NCBI GenBank assembly: GCA_025359685.1
Contig: JANYEY010000114.1
Coordinates: 1 to 44,118, forward strand
DNA: 44,118 nt
DNA from: Sphingomonadaceae bacterium
GTDB taxonomy: Bacteria; Pseudomonadota; Alphaproteobacteria; Sphingomonadales; Sphingomonadaceae
Direction: 5' to 3'
The notes under the pieces are model-generated. The model searched no databases. It had not been told where the DNA came from and worked only from the letters and a program-made list of their open reading frames with translations. This document shows, piece by piece, positions 8,420 to 15,734 of the stretch (position 1 is the stretch's first letter; the number at the start of each line of letters is the position of its first letter). The translations under genes and the position numbers were made by a program.

Positions 8420-9201
8420 GCCTGAACAAACGCACCGCGATCGTGACCGGTTCGACTTCGGGCATCGGCCTGGCCATCGCCCGTGCCCTGGGTGCCGAAG
8501 GGGCCAACGTCATCATCAACGGACTCGGCGAGAGCGACGCGATCGAACTAGAGCGCGCCGCGATTGAGCGGGATTACGGCGTTGGTTGCACCTATTCGGC
8601 GGCGAACATGCTGAGCGGCGATGAAATCCGCGCGATGGTGACCGAAGCGGAAAGCCGGTTCGGGTCGGTTGATATCCTGGTCAACAACGCCGGCATCCAG
8701 TTCGTCTCGCCGATCGAATCTTTCCCGCCCGAAAAGTGGGACCAGATCATTGCGATCAACCTCACTGCGGCATTCCACGCCATCCAGGCCGCGCTTCCCG
8801 GCATGCGTAGCCGCAAATGGGGCCGCATCATCAATACCGCCTCGGCCCATTCCAAGGTCGCCTCGCCATTCAAGGCTGCTTACGTCTCGGCCAAGCACGG
8901 GATCGACGGATTGACCAAGACGGTGGCGCTGGAAGCGGCGACCGACGGGGTCACCGTCAACTGCGTTTCGCCGGGTTACGTCTGGACACCGCTGGTCGAG
9001 CGTCAGATTCCCGAGACCATGGCCTCGCGCGGCCTGACCCGCGAACAGGTGATCGAAGATGTGTTGCTGCACGCTCAGCCGACCAAGCAGTTCGTAACGG
9101 TCGAGGAAGTTGCCGGGACCTGTGTCTTCCTGTGCTCGGACGCGGCGAAAAACATCACCGGTACCAACATATCGATCGACGGCGGCTGGACGGCCGCCTG
9201 A
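8416..9201 (+). CDS. bdhA: 3-hydroxybutyrate dehydrogenase (SDR family)
   Basis: 261-residue classical short-chain dehydrogenase. The NAD-binding TGSTSGIG is at residues 11-18, NNAG at about 90-93, and the catalytic Ser143, Tyr156 and Lys160 (YVSAK) are in place. The segments SAHSKVASPFKAAY and SPGYVWTPLVERQIP are characteristic of D-3-hydroxybutyrate dehydrogenases, which interconvert 3-hydroxybutyrate and acetoacetate with NAD in PHB and ketone-body breakdown. It is a cytoplasmic enzyme of normal length. The ATG overlaps the stop of the DUF302 gene, and a phasin gene follows 22 bp later. Neighbours and motifs agree, so the assignment is firm, though a related SDR substrate cannot be fully excluded. 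Confidence 0.92.
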   Translation: MSLNKRTAIVTGSTSGIGLAIARALGAEGANVIINGLGESDAIELERAAIERDYGVGCTYSAANMLSGDEIRAMVTEAESRFGSVDILVNNAGIQFVSPIESFPPEKWDQIIAINLTAAFHAIQAALPGMRSRKWGRIINTASAHSKVASPFKAAYVSAKHGIDGLTKTVALEAATDGVTVNCVSPGYVWTPLVERQIPETMASRGLTREQVIEDVLLHAQPTKQFVTVEEVAGTCVFLCSDAAKNITGTNISIDGGWTAA

Positions 9202-9223
9202 TCACAACGGAGAGGAGAGTGCG

Positions 9224-9661
9224 ATGAACGGCAAGGTCAAAGGAATGATGCGCGGCGAGATTGCGGACAGTGCGATGGGGCACCTCAGCAACGCGATGGT
9301 CAACGCAAACGAAGTGAGCGAGCGGATAGTCGCATTGCACAAGGGCAATCTTGAGGCCGGCGCGGAATTGTCGCGGCTGTCGATCGCCTTTGCCGAGCAG
9401 GCAGCGAAACGGGTGCAGGATCTGGGCCGGACCAATATTGAAATGGCCAATGCCGCGTTCAAGGCCGCCGCTGGCGCGACGACCCCCGCGGATATGATCG
9501 CCGCCCAGTTCGAATTCATGCGCTCACTCAGCGATGGCGTTGTGGCCGAAGCAGCACGGTCCAGAGCATCGGCTGCGCAATTTTCGGCCGAAGTTCTCGA
9601 TGCGGTCGCGCACCGGTTCTCGGCATTGGCCGAAGAAAGCCGGGCCAACTTACCTGTCTAA
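9224..9661 (+). CDS. Phasin family protein
   Basis: 145-residue Ala-rich, mainly helical protein of the phasin type, which coats PHB granules and controls their size and access. The sequence is amphipathic and free of cysteine, with the pattern EFMRSLSDGVVAEAARSRA typical of the phasin_2 group near its end. Start: ATG at 9224, with AGGAGAG immediately upstream; the frame is open further 5' but that part overlaps the dehydrogenase gene. It is the last gene of the PHB set and overlaps the convergent secreted-protein gene by 4 bp. Confidence 0.85.
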   Translation: MNGKVKGMMRGEIADSAMGHLSNAMVNANEVSERIVALHKGNLEAGAELSRLSIAFAEQAAKRVQDLGRTNIEMANAAFKAAAGATTPADMIAAQFEFMRSLSDGVVAEAARSRASAAQFSAEVLDAVAHRFSALAEESRANLPV

Positions 9662-10173
9662 CGTGCACCCGGCACGGCTGCGGCGCTGAACGCGGCGCTG
9701 TAGCTGTTGTCACCGACTTTGCCGACTAGGTCCTCGCGCAGCGGAAGCTCGGGATAGATTGCGGCGGCAATATCGGCTGCCGGCAATGTGCCGCGCAGCA
9801 GGGCGAGCTGGTCCTGCTGGACCTTGCTGGTCCAAAAGGCGAGTGCGTTGGCGCGGCAGGGAAAACGCAACACTGACTGGAACGATACGGCGCTGCCTCC
9901 CGCAAGCGAGTCGGACGCGGTAGGGCTATTCAACACGTAGCCGCCAAGCTGCTGGTAGAGCCCGCTGCCAGCCAAGGCGTGCGAGTAGGCAGCCATCCGC
10001 GCGGCATCGCTTAACGGACCGCTAAGCACTAGAAACACCGGCTCATCGCAGGTGTTGTCGGATGGTACGACAGCGCGGGCCGAGTTCAGCGGTTTGCTGG
10101 GGGTCGTTGCGGCGTCGATCGGGGGCAGGCCTGCCTGTGCGGTAAGCGCCAGCGAAAGGGCCAGTCCAAGCAT
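9658..10173 (-). CDS. Secreted DUF1330-like protein
   Basis: 171-residue protein beginning with a signal peptide (LGLALSLALTAQA). The mature part resembles the DUF1330 / dimeric alpha-beta barrel fold: a strand EPVFLVLSGPL, a helix with MAAYSHALAGSGLYQQLGGYVL, then VLRFPCRANALAFWTS, in the family's order. It is expected in the periplasm; function is unknown. The ATG at 10173 has AGGAG 7 nt upstream; the frame is open to 10257 but that would bury the signal peptide. It diverges from the tyrosine phosphatase (64-bp gap) and converges with the phasin gene in a 4-bp stop overlap. Confidence 0.72.
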   Translation of the reverse strand: MLGLALSLALTAQAGLPPIDAATTPSKPLNSARAVVPSDNTCDEPVFLVLSGPLSDAARMAAYSHALAGSGLYQQLGGYVLNSPTASDSLAGGSAVSFQSVLRFPCRANALAFWTSKVQQDQLALLRGTLPAADIAAAIYPELPLREDLVGKVGDNSYSAAFSAAAVPGAR

Positions 10174-10237
10174 CCGAATTCTCCTGAAAATGCCCGCGCT
10201 TCTTGCACTGCCCGGAGCATCCTGCCAAGCGCGCGCC

Positions 10238-11014
10238 ATGCAGGACCGTGTACTCAAGCTCGATGGCGTTCACAATTTCCGTGACTACGGCAACTACGCT
10301 GCGGCGGATGGTGCGCGGGTCAAGGCCGGGTTGCTATGGCGCTCGGCCCAGCACAGTGACGGAAGCGACGCGGACCTTGCAGCGATCGAGGCGCTTGGCA
10401 TCAAGACTGTTGTCGATTTGCGCGGACCGAGCGAGCGCGAAGCCAAGCCATGCCGCCGCGCCCCTGGTTTCGATCCGCAGGTCTTTGCATATCCGGAAGA
10501 GACTGCCGGGCTGGCCTTGCATACCGAGGCGGCTGACGGCGTTATTACCGCGGCCGAAGCCCGCGCAGCAATGCTTCGCCTCTATGAAGGGATATCGTTC
10601 CGCGAGAACCTGGTCCCGATGCTGCGCTGCTATTTCGAAGTGCTGCGCCGCGCCGAGGGAGCGAGCCTGGTTCACTGCGTCGCGGGCAAGGATCGCACCG
10701 GGTTCGCGGTCGCGCTGGCGCAGCACGTGCTGGGGGTATCGCACGACGATATCGTTGAGGACTACGTGCTGACCAATCAGGCTGGCAACATCGAGGCACG
10801 CATTGCTGCCGGGGCAGAGCAGATCCGAGCGAGCCGTGGCAATATGAGCGACGATACGATCCGCACGCTGACGGGGGTCGAAGCGGACTATATCGTCACT
10901 GCCTTCAATCGCGCAGCTGCGCGGCACGGGAGTGTGGACGCCTATCTTGCCGAAGTGATCGGCGTCGACGTGTCGATGCGTGATGCGCTGCGCGCGGCTT
11001 ATCTTGAAGCTTAA
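10238..11014 (+). CDS. Tyrosine-protein phosphatase (DSP-like, Y_phosphatase3)
   Basis: 258-residue cytoplasmic phosphatase. The cysteine-phosphatase loop is complete: HCVAGKDRTG with nucleophile Cys147 and phosphate-binding Arg153. The N-terminal NFRDYG and the DLRGPSER segment are hallmarks of the bacterial tyrosine/phosphoinositide phosphatase group that includes Mycobacterium PtpB. Start: the ATG at 10238 (MQDRVLKLDGVHNFRD) fits the family; another ATG at 10190 is possible but has no ribosome site. It lies about 2 kb from the exosortase A locus, which has its own tyrosine autokinase, but nothing in the sequence ties the two together. Confidence 0.88.
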   Translation: MQDRVLKLDGVHNFRDYGNYAAADGARVKAGLLWRSAQHSDGSDADLAAIEALGIKTVVDLRGPSEREAKPCRRAPGFDPQVFAYPEETAGLALHTEAADGVITAAEARAAMLRLYEGISFRENLVPMLRCYFEVLRRAEGASLVHCVAGKDRTGFAVALAQHVLGVSHDDIVEDYVLTNQAGNIEARIAAGAEQIRASRGNMSDDTIRTLTGVEADYIVTAFNRAAARHGSVDAYLAEVIGVDVSMRDALRAAYLEA

Positions 11015-11880
11015 AGGAAGCCGCGCACTTCGGCCATGAAGCGGTCGAACTGGTCGTGGTGCAGCCAGTGCCCGGCGTTCTCAAACTCGACCGTGCGGTG
11101 GTTCGAAAATATGTCGGCACGCCCGTCAAGCTCAGGATTCGAAGCCCAGCTGTTGGCGCCGTAAAGCAGCAGCACCGGGCAAGTGATCGCGCCCCATAGC
11201 TCATTGGTGCGATCGTCCGGCACATCCTCGAATGGCCAGACATTGAGATAGGGATCGAACTTCCAGCTCCAGGTGCCGTCTTCGTTGCGGCTTGCGCCAT
11301 GCACGGTGAGGTGGCGGGCCTGCTCGTCGGTGAGGAAGCCGTTTTCTTCCTTCATGCGGGCATAGGCCGCTTCGATCGTCGGGTACTTGCGTGGGATCCG
11401 CCCGGCGGCCTTGCGGCGATCGTCGATCCACTTGCGGAACCGGTTGGCGTAGCCTGCTGCCTCACGCTGGGCACGAATTTTGGGGGAGGGGCCAAGCCCC
11501 TCGATATTAACGAGCTTGCGGACTTTATCGGGGTAGAGCCCGGTGTAGCGCGTGGCGATATTGCCGCCGAGCGAATGGGCGATGATCGTCACCTGGTCAT
11601 GGCCCAGGGTATGAACGAGCTGGGCGAAATCATAGACGAACGGGCCCATGTCGTAATTGCCGTCGGGCGCCCAGGCGCTGTCACCATGGCCGCGCAGGTC
11701 GGGGGCGATTACGTGCCAGTCCTTGGCCAATTCCTCGGCCACCCAATCCCAGCTACGCGAATGATCGCGCCCGCCATGCTGAAGGATCAGTGGCGGCGCT
11801 TCGGGGTTGCCCCAATCGACGTAGTGCAGCTTGAGCCGCTGCGAAATGAAGCTGTTGGCGGTCGGTCCGAAAGTCGTCAT
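11011..11880 (-). CDS. Alpha/beta hydrolase
   Basis: 289-residue alpha/beta-fold hydrolase. HGGRDHSRSWDWV is the oxyanion-side HG motif, AHSLGG carries the nucleophile Ser103, and FENAGHWLHHDQ carries the catalytic His. It has no signal peptide and is probably cytoplasmic. The family includes epoxide hydrolases, haloalkane-type enzymes and esterases; the sequence does not choose between them. The ATG at 11880 is preferred because the longer open frame to 12027 runs through the promoter area of trxB. It converges with the phosphatase gene in a 4-bp TTAA overlap. Confidence 0.85.
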   Translation of the reverse strand: MTTFGPTANSFISQRLKLHYVDWGNPEAPPLILQHGGRDHSRSWDWVAEELAKDWHVIAPDLRGHGDSAWAPDGNYDMGPFVYDFAQLVHTLGHDQVTIIAHSLGGNIATRYTGLYPDKVRKLVNIEGLGPSPKIRAQREAAGYANRFRKWIDDRRKAAGRIPRKYPTIEAAYARMKEENGFLTDEQARHLTVHGASRNEDGTWSWKFDPYLNVWPFEDVPDDRTNELWGAITCPVLLLYGANSWASNPELDGRADIFSNHRTVEFENAGHWLHHDQFDRFMAEVRGFL

Positions 11881-11995
11881 GCGCCGCCAATTGCGCGTTT
11901 TGCACGCCCCAGTCAACGCCGGGGAAATGGCGGGCGCGGGGACTCGCCAAGCGCGCCGGGGATACCTATCTGAGCGAGCGCACAGGAGGCAAACG

Positions 11996-12949
11996 ATGAC
12001 CACCCACACCACCCGCATGCTGATCATCGGATCGGGCCCGGCCGGACTATCGGCGGCGATCTATGGCGCGCGTGCGGGGATGCAGCCGATCGTGGTGCAG
12101 GGCCTCCAGCCCGGCGGCCAGCTGACCATCACCACCGACGTCGAGAACTATCCCGGCTTCCGCGACGTGGTCCAGGGCCCGTGGCTGATGGAAGAAATGC
12201 AGGCGCAGGCCGAGCATGTCGGCACGCGGATGATGTGGGACACGATTACCTCGGTCGATCTGAAGAGCTGGCCGTTCCGCGCGATCGGCGACGGCGGCGA
12301 TATCTATGAGGGCGAGACCTTGGTGATCGCCACCGGCGCGCAGGCCAAGTGGCTTGGTGTGCCGGGCGAGCAGGAGCTGTCGGGCAAGGGCGTTTCGGCC
12401 TGCGCGACCTGCGACGGGTTCTTCTACCGCGGCAAGAAGGTGGTGGTAATCGGCGGCGGCAACACAGCGGTCGAGGAAGCGCTCTACATGACCAACCATT
12501 CGGACGACGTGACGCTGATCCACCGCCGCGATTCGTTGCGCTGCGAGAAGATTCTCGAGGACCGGCTGATGGCCAACCCGAAGATCAAGGTGCTGTGGAA
12601 CAAGGCGGTCGATCACTTCGTCGGTGGCGACGCTGGCCTGAGCGGTGTGTCGTTGCGCGATACGGTGACCGGCGACGTTTCGGTTGAGCCGACCCAGGGC
12701 GCCTTCGTGGCGATCGGCCATGCGCCATCGACCGAGCTGTTCAAGGACCAGCTTGCATCCGATGCGACGGGTTATCTGATTGTCGAACCCGGCACACCCA
12801 AGACTGCGATCCCCGGTGTGTTCGCCTGCGGCGATGTGATGGACCATGTCTACCGCCAGGCCGTGACTGCGGCGGGCACCGGCTGCATGGCCGCGCTTGA
12901 TGCCGAACGCTTCCTGGCGGCGCGCGAACACCGGCAGGCGCGGGATTAA
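11996..12949 (+). CDS. trxB: Thioredoxin-disulfide reductase
   Basis: 317-residue flavoprotein that passes electrons from NADPH to thioredoxin in the cytoplasm. The FAD site GSGPAGLSAA is at about residues 12-21, the redox-active CATC at 136-139, the NADPH-binding GGGNTAVEEAL just after, and the second FAD motif GVFACGDVMD near the end. Length is typical. The ATG at 11996 follows AGGAGG by 7 nt. It converges on hydrolase 1 with a 4-bp TTAA overlap in which both genes use TAA. Confidence 0.96.
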   Translation: MTTHTTRMLIIGSGPAGLSAAIYGARAGMQPIVVQGLQPGGQLTITTDVENYPGFRDVVQGPWLMEEMQAQAEHVGTRMMWDTITSVDLKSWPFRAIGDGGDIYEGETLVIATGAQAKWLGVPGEQELSGKGVSACATCDGFFYRGKKVVVIGGGNTAVEEALYMTNHSDDVTLIHRRDSLRCEKILEDRLMANPKIKVLWNKAVDHFVGGDAGLSGVSLRDTVTGDVSVEPTQGAFVAIGHAPSTELFKDQLASDATGYLIVEPGTPKTAIPGVFACGDVMDHVYRQAVTAAGTGCMAALDAERFLAAREHRQARD

Positions 12950-13749
12950 CCCAGCGAGCGCAGCGCTCCAAGCAATTGCCCCTGCAGCCAGATCCGCGCC
13001 TGCGGTTCGATGAAGCTGTGCCCGGCATCCGGGCAGATGCGGATGCGCGCATCGTTATCCTGCCACTGCGACAGGAACACCTGCGCGGTGCGGTCATTCT
13101 CCGCCACCAACAGTGCGACTGACCCGGCGAAATCAGCAATGCCGGCGGCCATGGCCTGGGCCAGCGCGGTTTGCGGCGGCGCGGGCTTGGCCGCATCGAC
13201 CAGACTGCCGGCCAGCTGCCCGACTTTGACCTTGCCGGTGACCAGGCGGAGCAGGGCGCGTGGATCGGTCAGGCGGCGCAGGTAATGCGCACGGATCGCA
13301 CGCGGGGTCATTTGCGGCTGCGGCGGTGCTTCCGGTGCTTCTTCTGGCTCAGGATCGAAGGTCCACGGGTTGGCCAGAACCAGCGCATCGCAACCCAGTC
13401 CTTTGGCCAGCATCAGCGCGCTCGCCGCATCGCAATTTCCGTAGGCGACGATCTTCTTCATCCGCGGGAATGCCTTGCGGAAGGCGGCAACGGCGGCGGC
13501 AAGGTCGTCTGTGCTGGTGGTAAAACCGCCATTGTACCCGCTGCTGTCACCCACCCCGCGCCGGTCGAACCGCATGACCGGAAAGTCCGCTGCAGAAATC
13601 TTGGCCGCAAGTTCAGCGTGACTGCCATAGGGCCCGCAGCGCAATTCGTTGCCGCCGGTCACGATCAGCAAGCCCGACGCGGCCTTGCCCGAATCCACCG
13701 TGCCGACCAGCGTATCGCCATAGCATTCGAAGGCGATGTGGCGGCGCAT
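12946..13749 (-). CDS. Hydrolase 1, exosortase A system-associated
   Basis: 267-residue alpha/beta hydrolase matching the exosortase-A-associated hydrolase 1 family (TIGR03100). FDRRGVGDSSG follows the second strand as expected. The nucleophile elbow reads GNCDAAS, so the residue at the usual Ser place is Cys106. The C-terminal GHSF supplies the His. It is the last gene of the minus-strand arm and shares one base with hydrolase 2 in a TGATG stop-start overlap. With the acyl carrier protein, ligase, decarboxylase and acyltransferase it probably belongs to a path that makes or transfers an acyl-type group for the polysaccharide; the actual reaction is unknown. Confidence 0.9.
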   Translation of the reverse strand: MRRHIAFECYGDTLVGTVDSGKAASGLLIVTGGNELRCGPYGSHAELAAKISAADFPVMRFDRRGVGDSSGYNGGFTTSTDDLAAAVAAFRKAFPRMKKIVAYGNCDAASALMLAKGLGCDALVLANPWTFDPEPEEAPEAPPQPQMTPRAIRAHYLRRLTDPRALLRLVTGKVKVGQLAGSLVDAAKPAPPQTALAQAMAAGIADFAGSVALLVAENDRTAQVFLSQWQDNDARIRICPDAGHSFIEPQARIWLQGQLLGALRSLG

Positions 13750-14429
13750 CAGGCGTTGACTCCCACCGCGATGATCGCGGCAAGTGCATCGGCCTGACTG
13801 CGATCCTCATCGGGTTCGGCGCGCAGCCACAGCGGTCCGCCGCCTAGAATTTCGTGTTCGATCGCAGTTACGCCAGGCTGCATGCCGGGCACGAGTTCAC
13901 CCATCTGGCGCAGCATCTCCCCTGACAGCGAATAACCGGCCAGTTCGATACCCATCGCCAGTCCTTGCACCATCAAGGCATCGAGCTTTTCCTCACAACC
14001 CGCCTCGCGCGAGGCGATGATCCGCGCGCGCAACATGGTCTTAAGTAGGCTTGCGCCCTTGACCGGGGCATAGTGCCAGCCGCCGAGCTTGCCGGGCAGG
14101 ACCAGCCCGCCGCCGCGCAGGGCGAGCACATGCGTGACCTCGAAATGCCGCCCCGCAGCCTCCAGCGCCATGCGCCAGTCCTCGGGCTCGATTAGCGCAA
14201 GGTCTTGCTGGCTCTCGTTGAGGCCGGGCAGATCAGGCAGGATGCTATCGATCCCCGCACCGTTCAGCCGCCGCATGACCTCAACCGTGAAGCGCCGCAG
14301 CTTGTGGCCTTCATCGAACAGGGCAGGGGCGATCAGCACGCGGCATTTGCGCGAAAAATCGAAGGTCAGCGCATATTCGCTTGCCGCCGCGCCGCCGGGC
14401 AAAGGGCAGGGGTAACTGGCCGGTTTCAA
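13749..14429 (-). CDS. Hydrolase 2, exosortase A system-associated
   Basis: 226-residue protein of the exosortase-A-associated hydrolase 2 family (TIGR03101), an alpha/beta-hydrolase fold. The start VLIAPALFDEGHKLRR is typical of the family. At the expected nucleophile turn the sequence is LALRGGGLVLP: three glycines and no Ser or Cys, so ordinary esterase catalysis looks unlikely. It may be a non-catalytic partner of hydrolase 1 or use another residue. Its start overlaps the acyl carrier protein gene by 4 bp (ATGA) and its stop overlaps hydrolase 1, so the three are translationally coupled. Confidence 0.87.
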   Translation of the reverse strand: MKPASYPCPLPGGAAASEYALTFDFSRKCRVLIAPALFDEGHKLRRFTVEVMRRLNGAGIDSILPDLPGLNESQQDLALIEPEDWRMALEAAGRHFEVTHVLALRGGGLVLPGKLGGWHYAPVKGASLLKTMLRARIIASREAGCEEKLDALMVQGLAMGIELAGYSLSGEMLRQMGELVPGMQPGVTAIEHEILGGGPLWLRAEPDEDRSQADALAAIIAVGVNA

Positions 14430-14686
14430 GCCGCGTCCCGCTTCGCCTGCGTGAAGGTGAGCAGGCTGCCATAGGTTTCGAACACCTCACCATCGATCTC
14501 GTCCTCGTCGATCACGATGTCGAGCCGGTCTTCCATTTCGGTGAGCAATCCGGCGACGGCCATCGAATCGAGTTCGGGCAGGTCACCGAACAGGCCGGTT
14601 TCAGCCGTGAATTCAGCTACCTGGTCGTGGCTCAGGCCCAGCACATCGGCCAAGATGGTGCGCAGTTTGCGGTCGGTCGTATCCAT
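14426..14686 (-). CDS. Acyl carrier protein of the exosortase A locus
   Basis: 86-residue acyl carrier protein. The phosphopantetheine site is the Ser41 of ELDSMAV, followed by an acidic helix (EDRLDIVIDEDEID) as in carrier proteins that dock with basic partner enzymes. It is not the housekeeping AcpP (different motif and setting). It probably carries the acyl or aminoacyl group activated by the AMP-forming ligase encoded on the other arm. Its stop overlaps hydrolase 2, and the acyltransferase gene lies 10 bp upstream. Confidence 0.92.
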   Translation of the reverse strand: MDTTDRKLRTILADVLGLSHDQVAEFTAETGLFGDLPELDSMAVAGLLTEMEDRLDIVIDEDEIDGEVFETYGSLLTFTQAKRDAA

Positions 14687-14696
14687 GACGGGCGCT

Positions 14697-15710
14697 CTAG
14701 CCGCGCTTCAGCATCTGGCACAAGCTGGCCTTGGCCATGCGCGGCCAATTTCCGGGCCAGCCCGGGCGGCACATGGTGAGCCGGTAGCGTGGCCGAACTT
14801 CTTCCATCCAGTCGCGCTTGTAGGGATTATCGCCGGTGCCGAAGTCGACCAGTTCGACGTGATCGTGGTCGATCACACGTTCGAACAGGGCGGCAGACAG
14901 CGTGGTTCCCGGCGATAATGGCTTGGACGCCTCGGTATGCGCCAGCTTGTGAATGTAGGCGGTGCCAGCTTCTACTGTCCAGAACTGCGCCGCAACCGGT
15001 TCGCCATCAGCATGCGCGAGTGCAAGCCTGAGCCGGCCAGCCGCGCCTTCGGCTTCGGCAAAGCTGCGCAGGAAGGCGGGGGAGCCTTCCTCTGGCTTCC
15101 AGCTCTGCGCGTAGATTGCTTCGTATGCGGCCCAGCTTTCCGGATTGAACGCAGTTTCGATGGTCACCGCCACCTTGCCGCCCTTGCGCTTCAGCGTGGT
15201 GCGCAGCGGGCCGGGGCGTGTTGCCATGTACTCGCCGAACGACCGCCCTTTCACGTGCAGCACGTGATTGATATCGCATTGCTCGCGCCAGACCGCCCAC
15301 CCGGCTGAGCGGAAAGCAGTTTCGATCAGGCTGGTCTCGCCGCCTTCGTCGGGCAAAGGAGCAAGAACGATGCACTGCGCCTGACCAGTGAGGTCGCGGG
15401 CCAGCGCGGTTAGCAAAGCTTGGCGATCAGCATCGGGCGTGAAGAGCGGCGCGACAGTGAAATTGTACCAGTTGGCAAGTGCCACGACATCCCGCGCTTG
15501 CCGCAGCAGTGGCAAGACGCAGCGCTGATCGCCATCGCGCGCCACTGCAATCAGGTGACGCATGCCGCAATGGCCGACCAGGCCTTGCCACCATGCGATC
15601 CGGTCGAACGGCGCGCGCGCCTGCGGGGCGGCCAGCAGCGCAGCAAGCGCAGGGTCGCCTTGCACTTCGTTAAGATCATCGTGATAGTTAACCACGATCA
15701 CTGCGCACAT
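14697..15710 (-). CDS. GNAT/FemAB-like acyltransferase (BioF2-like), exosortase A-associated
   Basis: About 337 residues. The C-terminal half has the Acetyltransf_6 (FemAB/CelD-like) pattern: SFGEYMATRPGPLRTTLKRK, then SWAAYEAIYAQSWK, then AHADGEPVAAQFWTVEAG and the ending FGTGDNPYKRDWM. Such enzymes transfer an acyl or aminoacyl group to an amine or hydroxyl. Position next to the acyl carrier protein makes the carrier-bound group the likely donor. The start is uncertain: the ATG at 15710 has its AGAGG directly against it, GTG codons a few residues in are possible, and the frame is open upstream. Only 24 bp separate this start from the divergent ligase. It is cytoplasmic, with no membrane segment. 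Confidence 0.82.
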   Translation of the reverse strand: MCAVIVVNYHDDLNEVQGDPALAALLAAPQARAPFDRIAWWQGLVGHCGMRHLIAVARDGDQRCVLPLLRQARDVVALANWYNFTVAPLFTPDADRQALLTALARDLTGQAQCIVLAPLPDEGGETSLIETAFRSAGWAVWREQCDINHVLHVKGRSFGEYMATRPGPLRTTLKRKGGKVAVTIETAFNPESWAAYEAIYAQSWKPEEGSPAFLRSFAEAEGAAGRLRLALAHADGEPVAAQFWTVEAGTAYIHKLAHTEASKPLSPGTTLSAALFERVIDHDHVELVDFGTGDNPYKRDWMEEVRPRYRLTMCRPGWPGNWPRMAKASLCQMLKRG

Positions 15711-15734
15711 CCTCTTCCCGGAGCCACCTGAACC

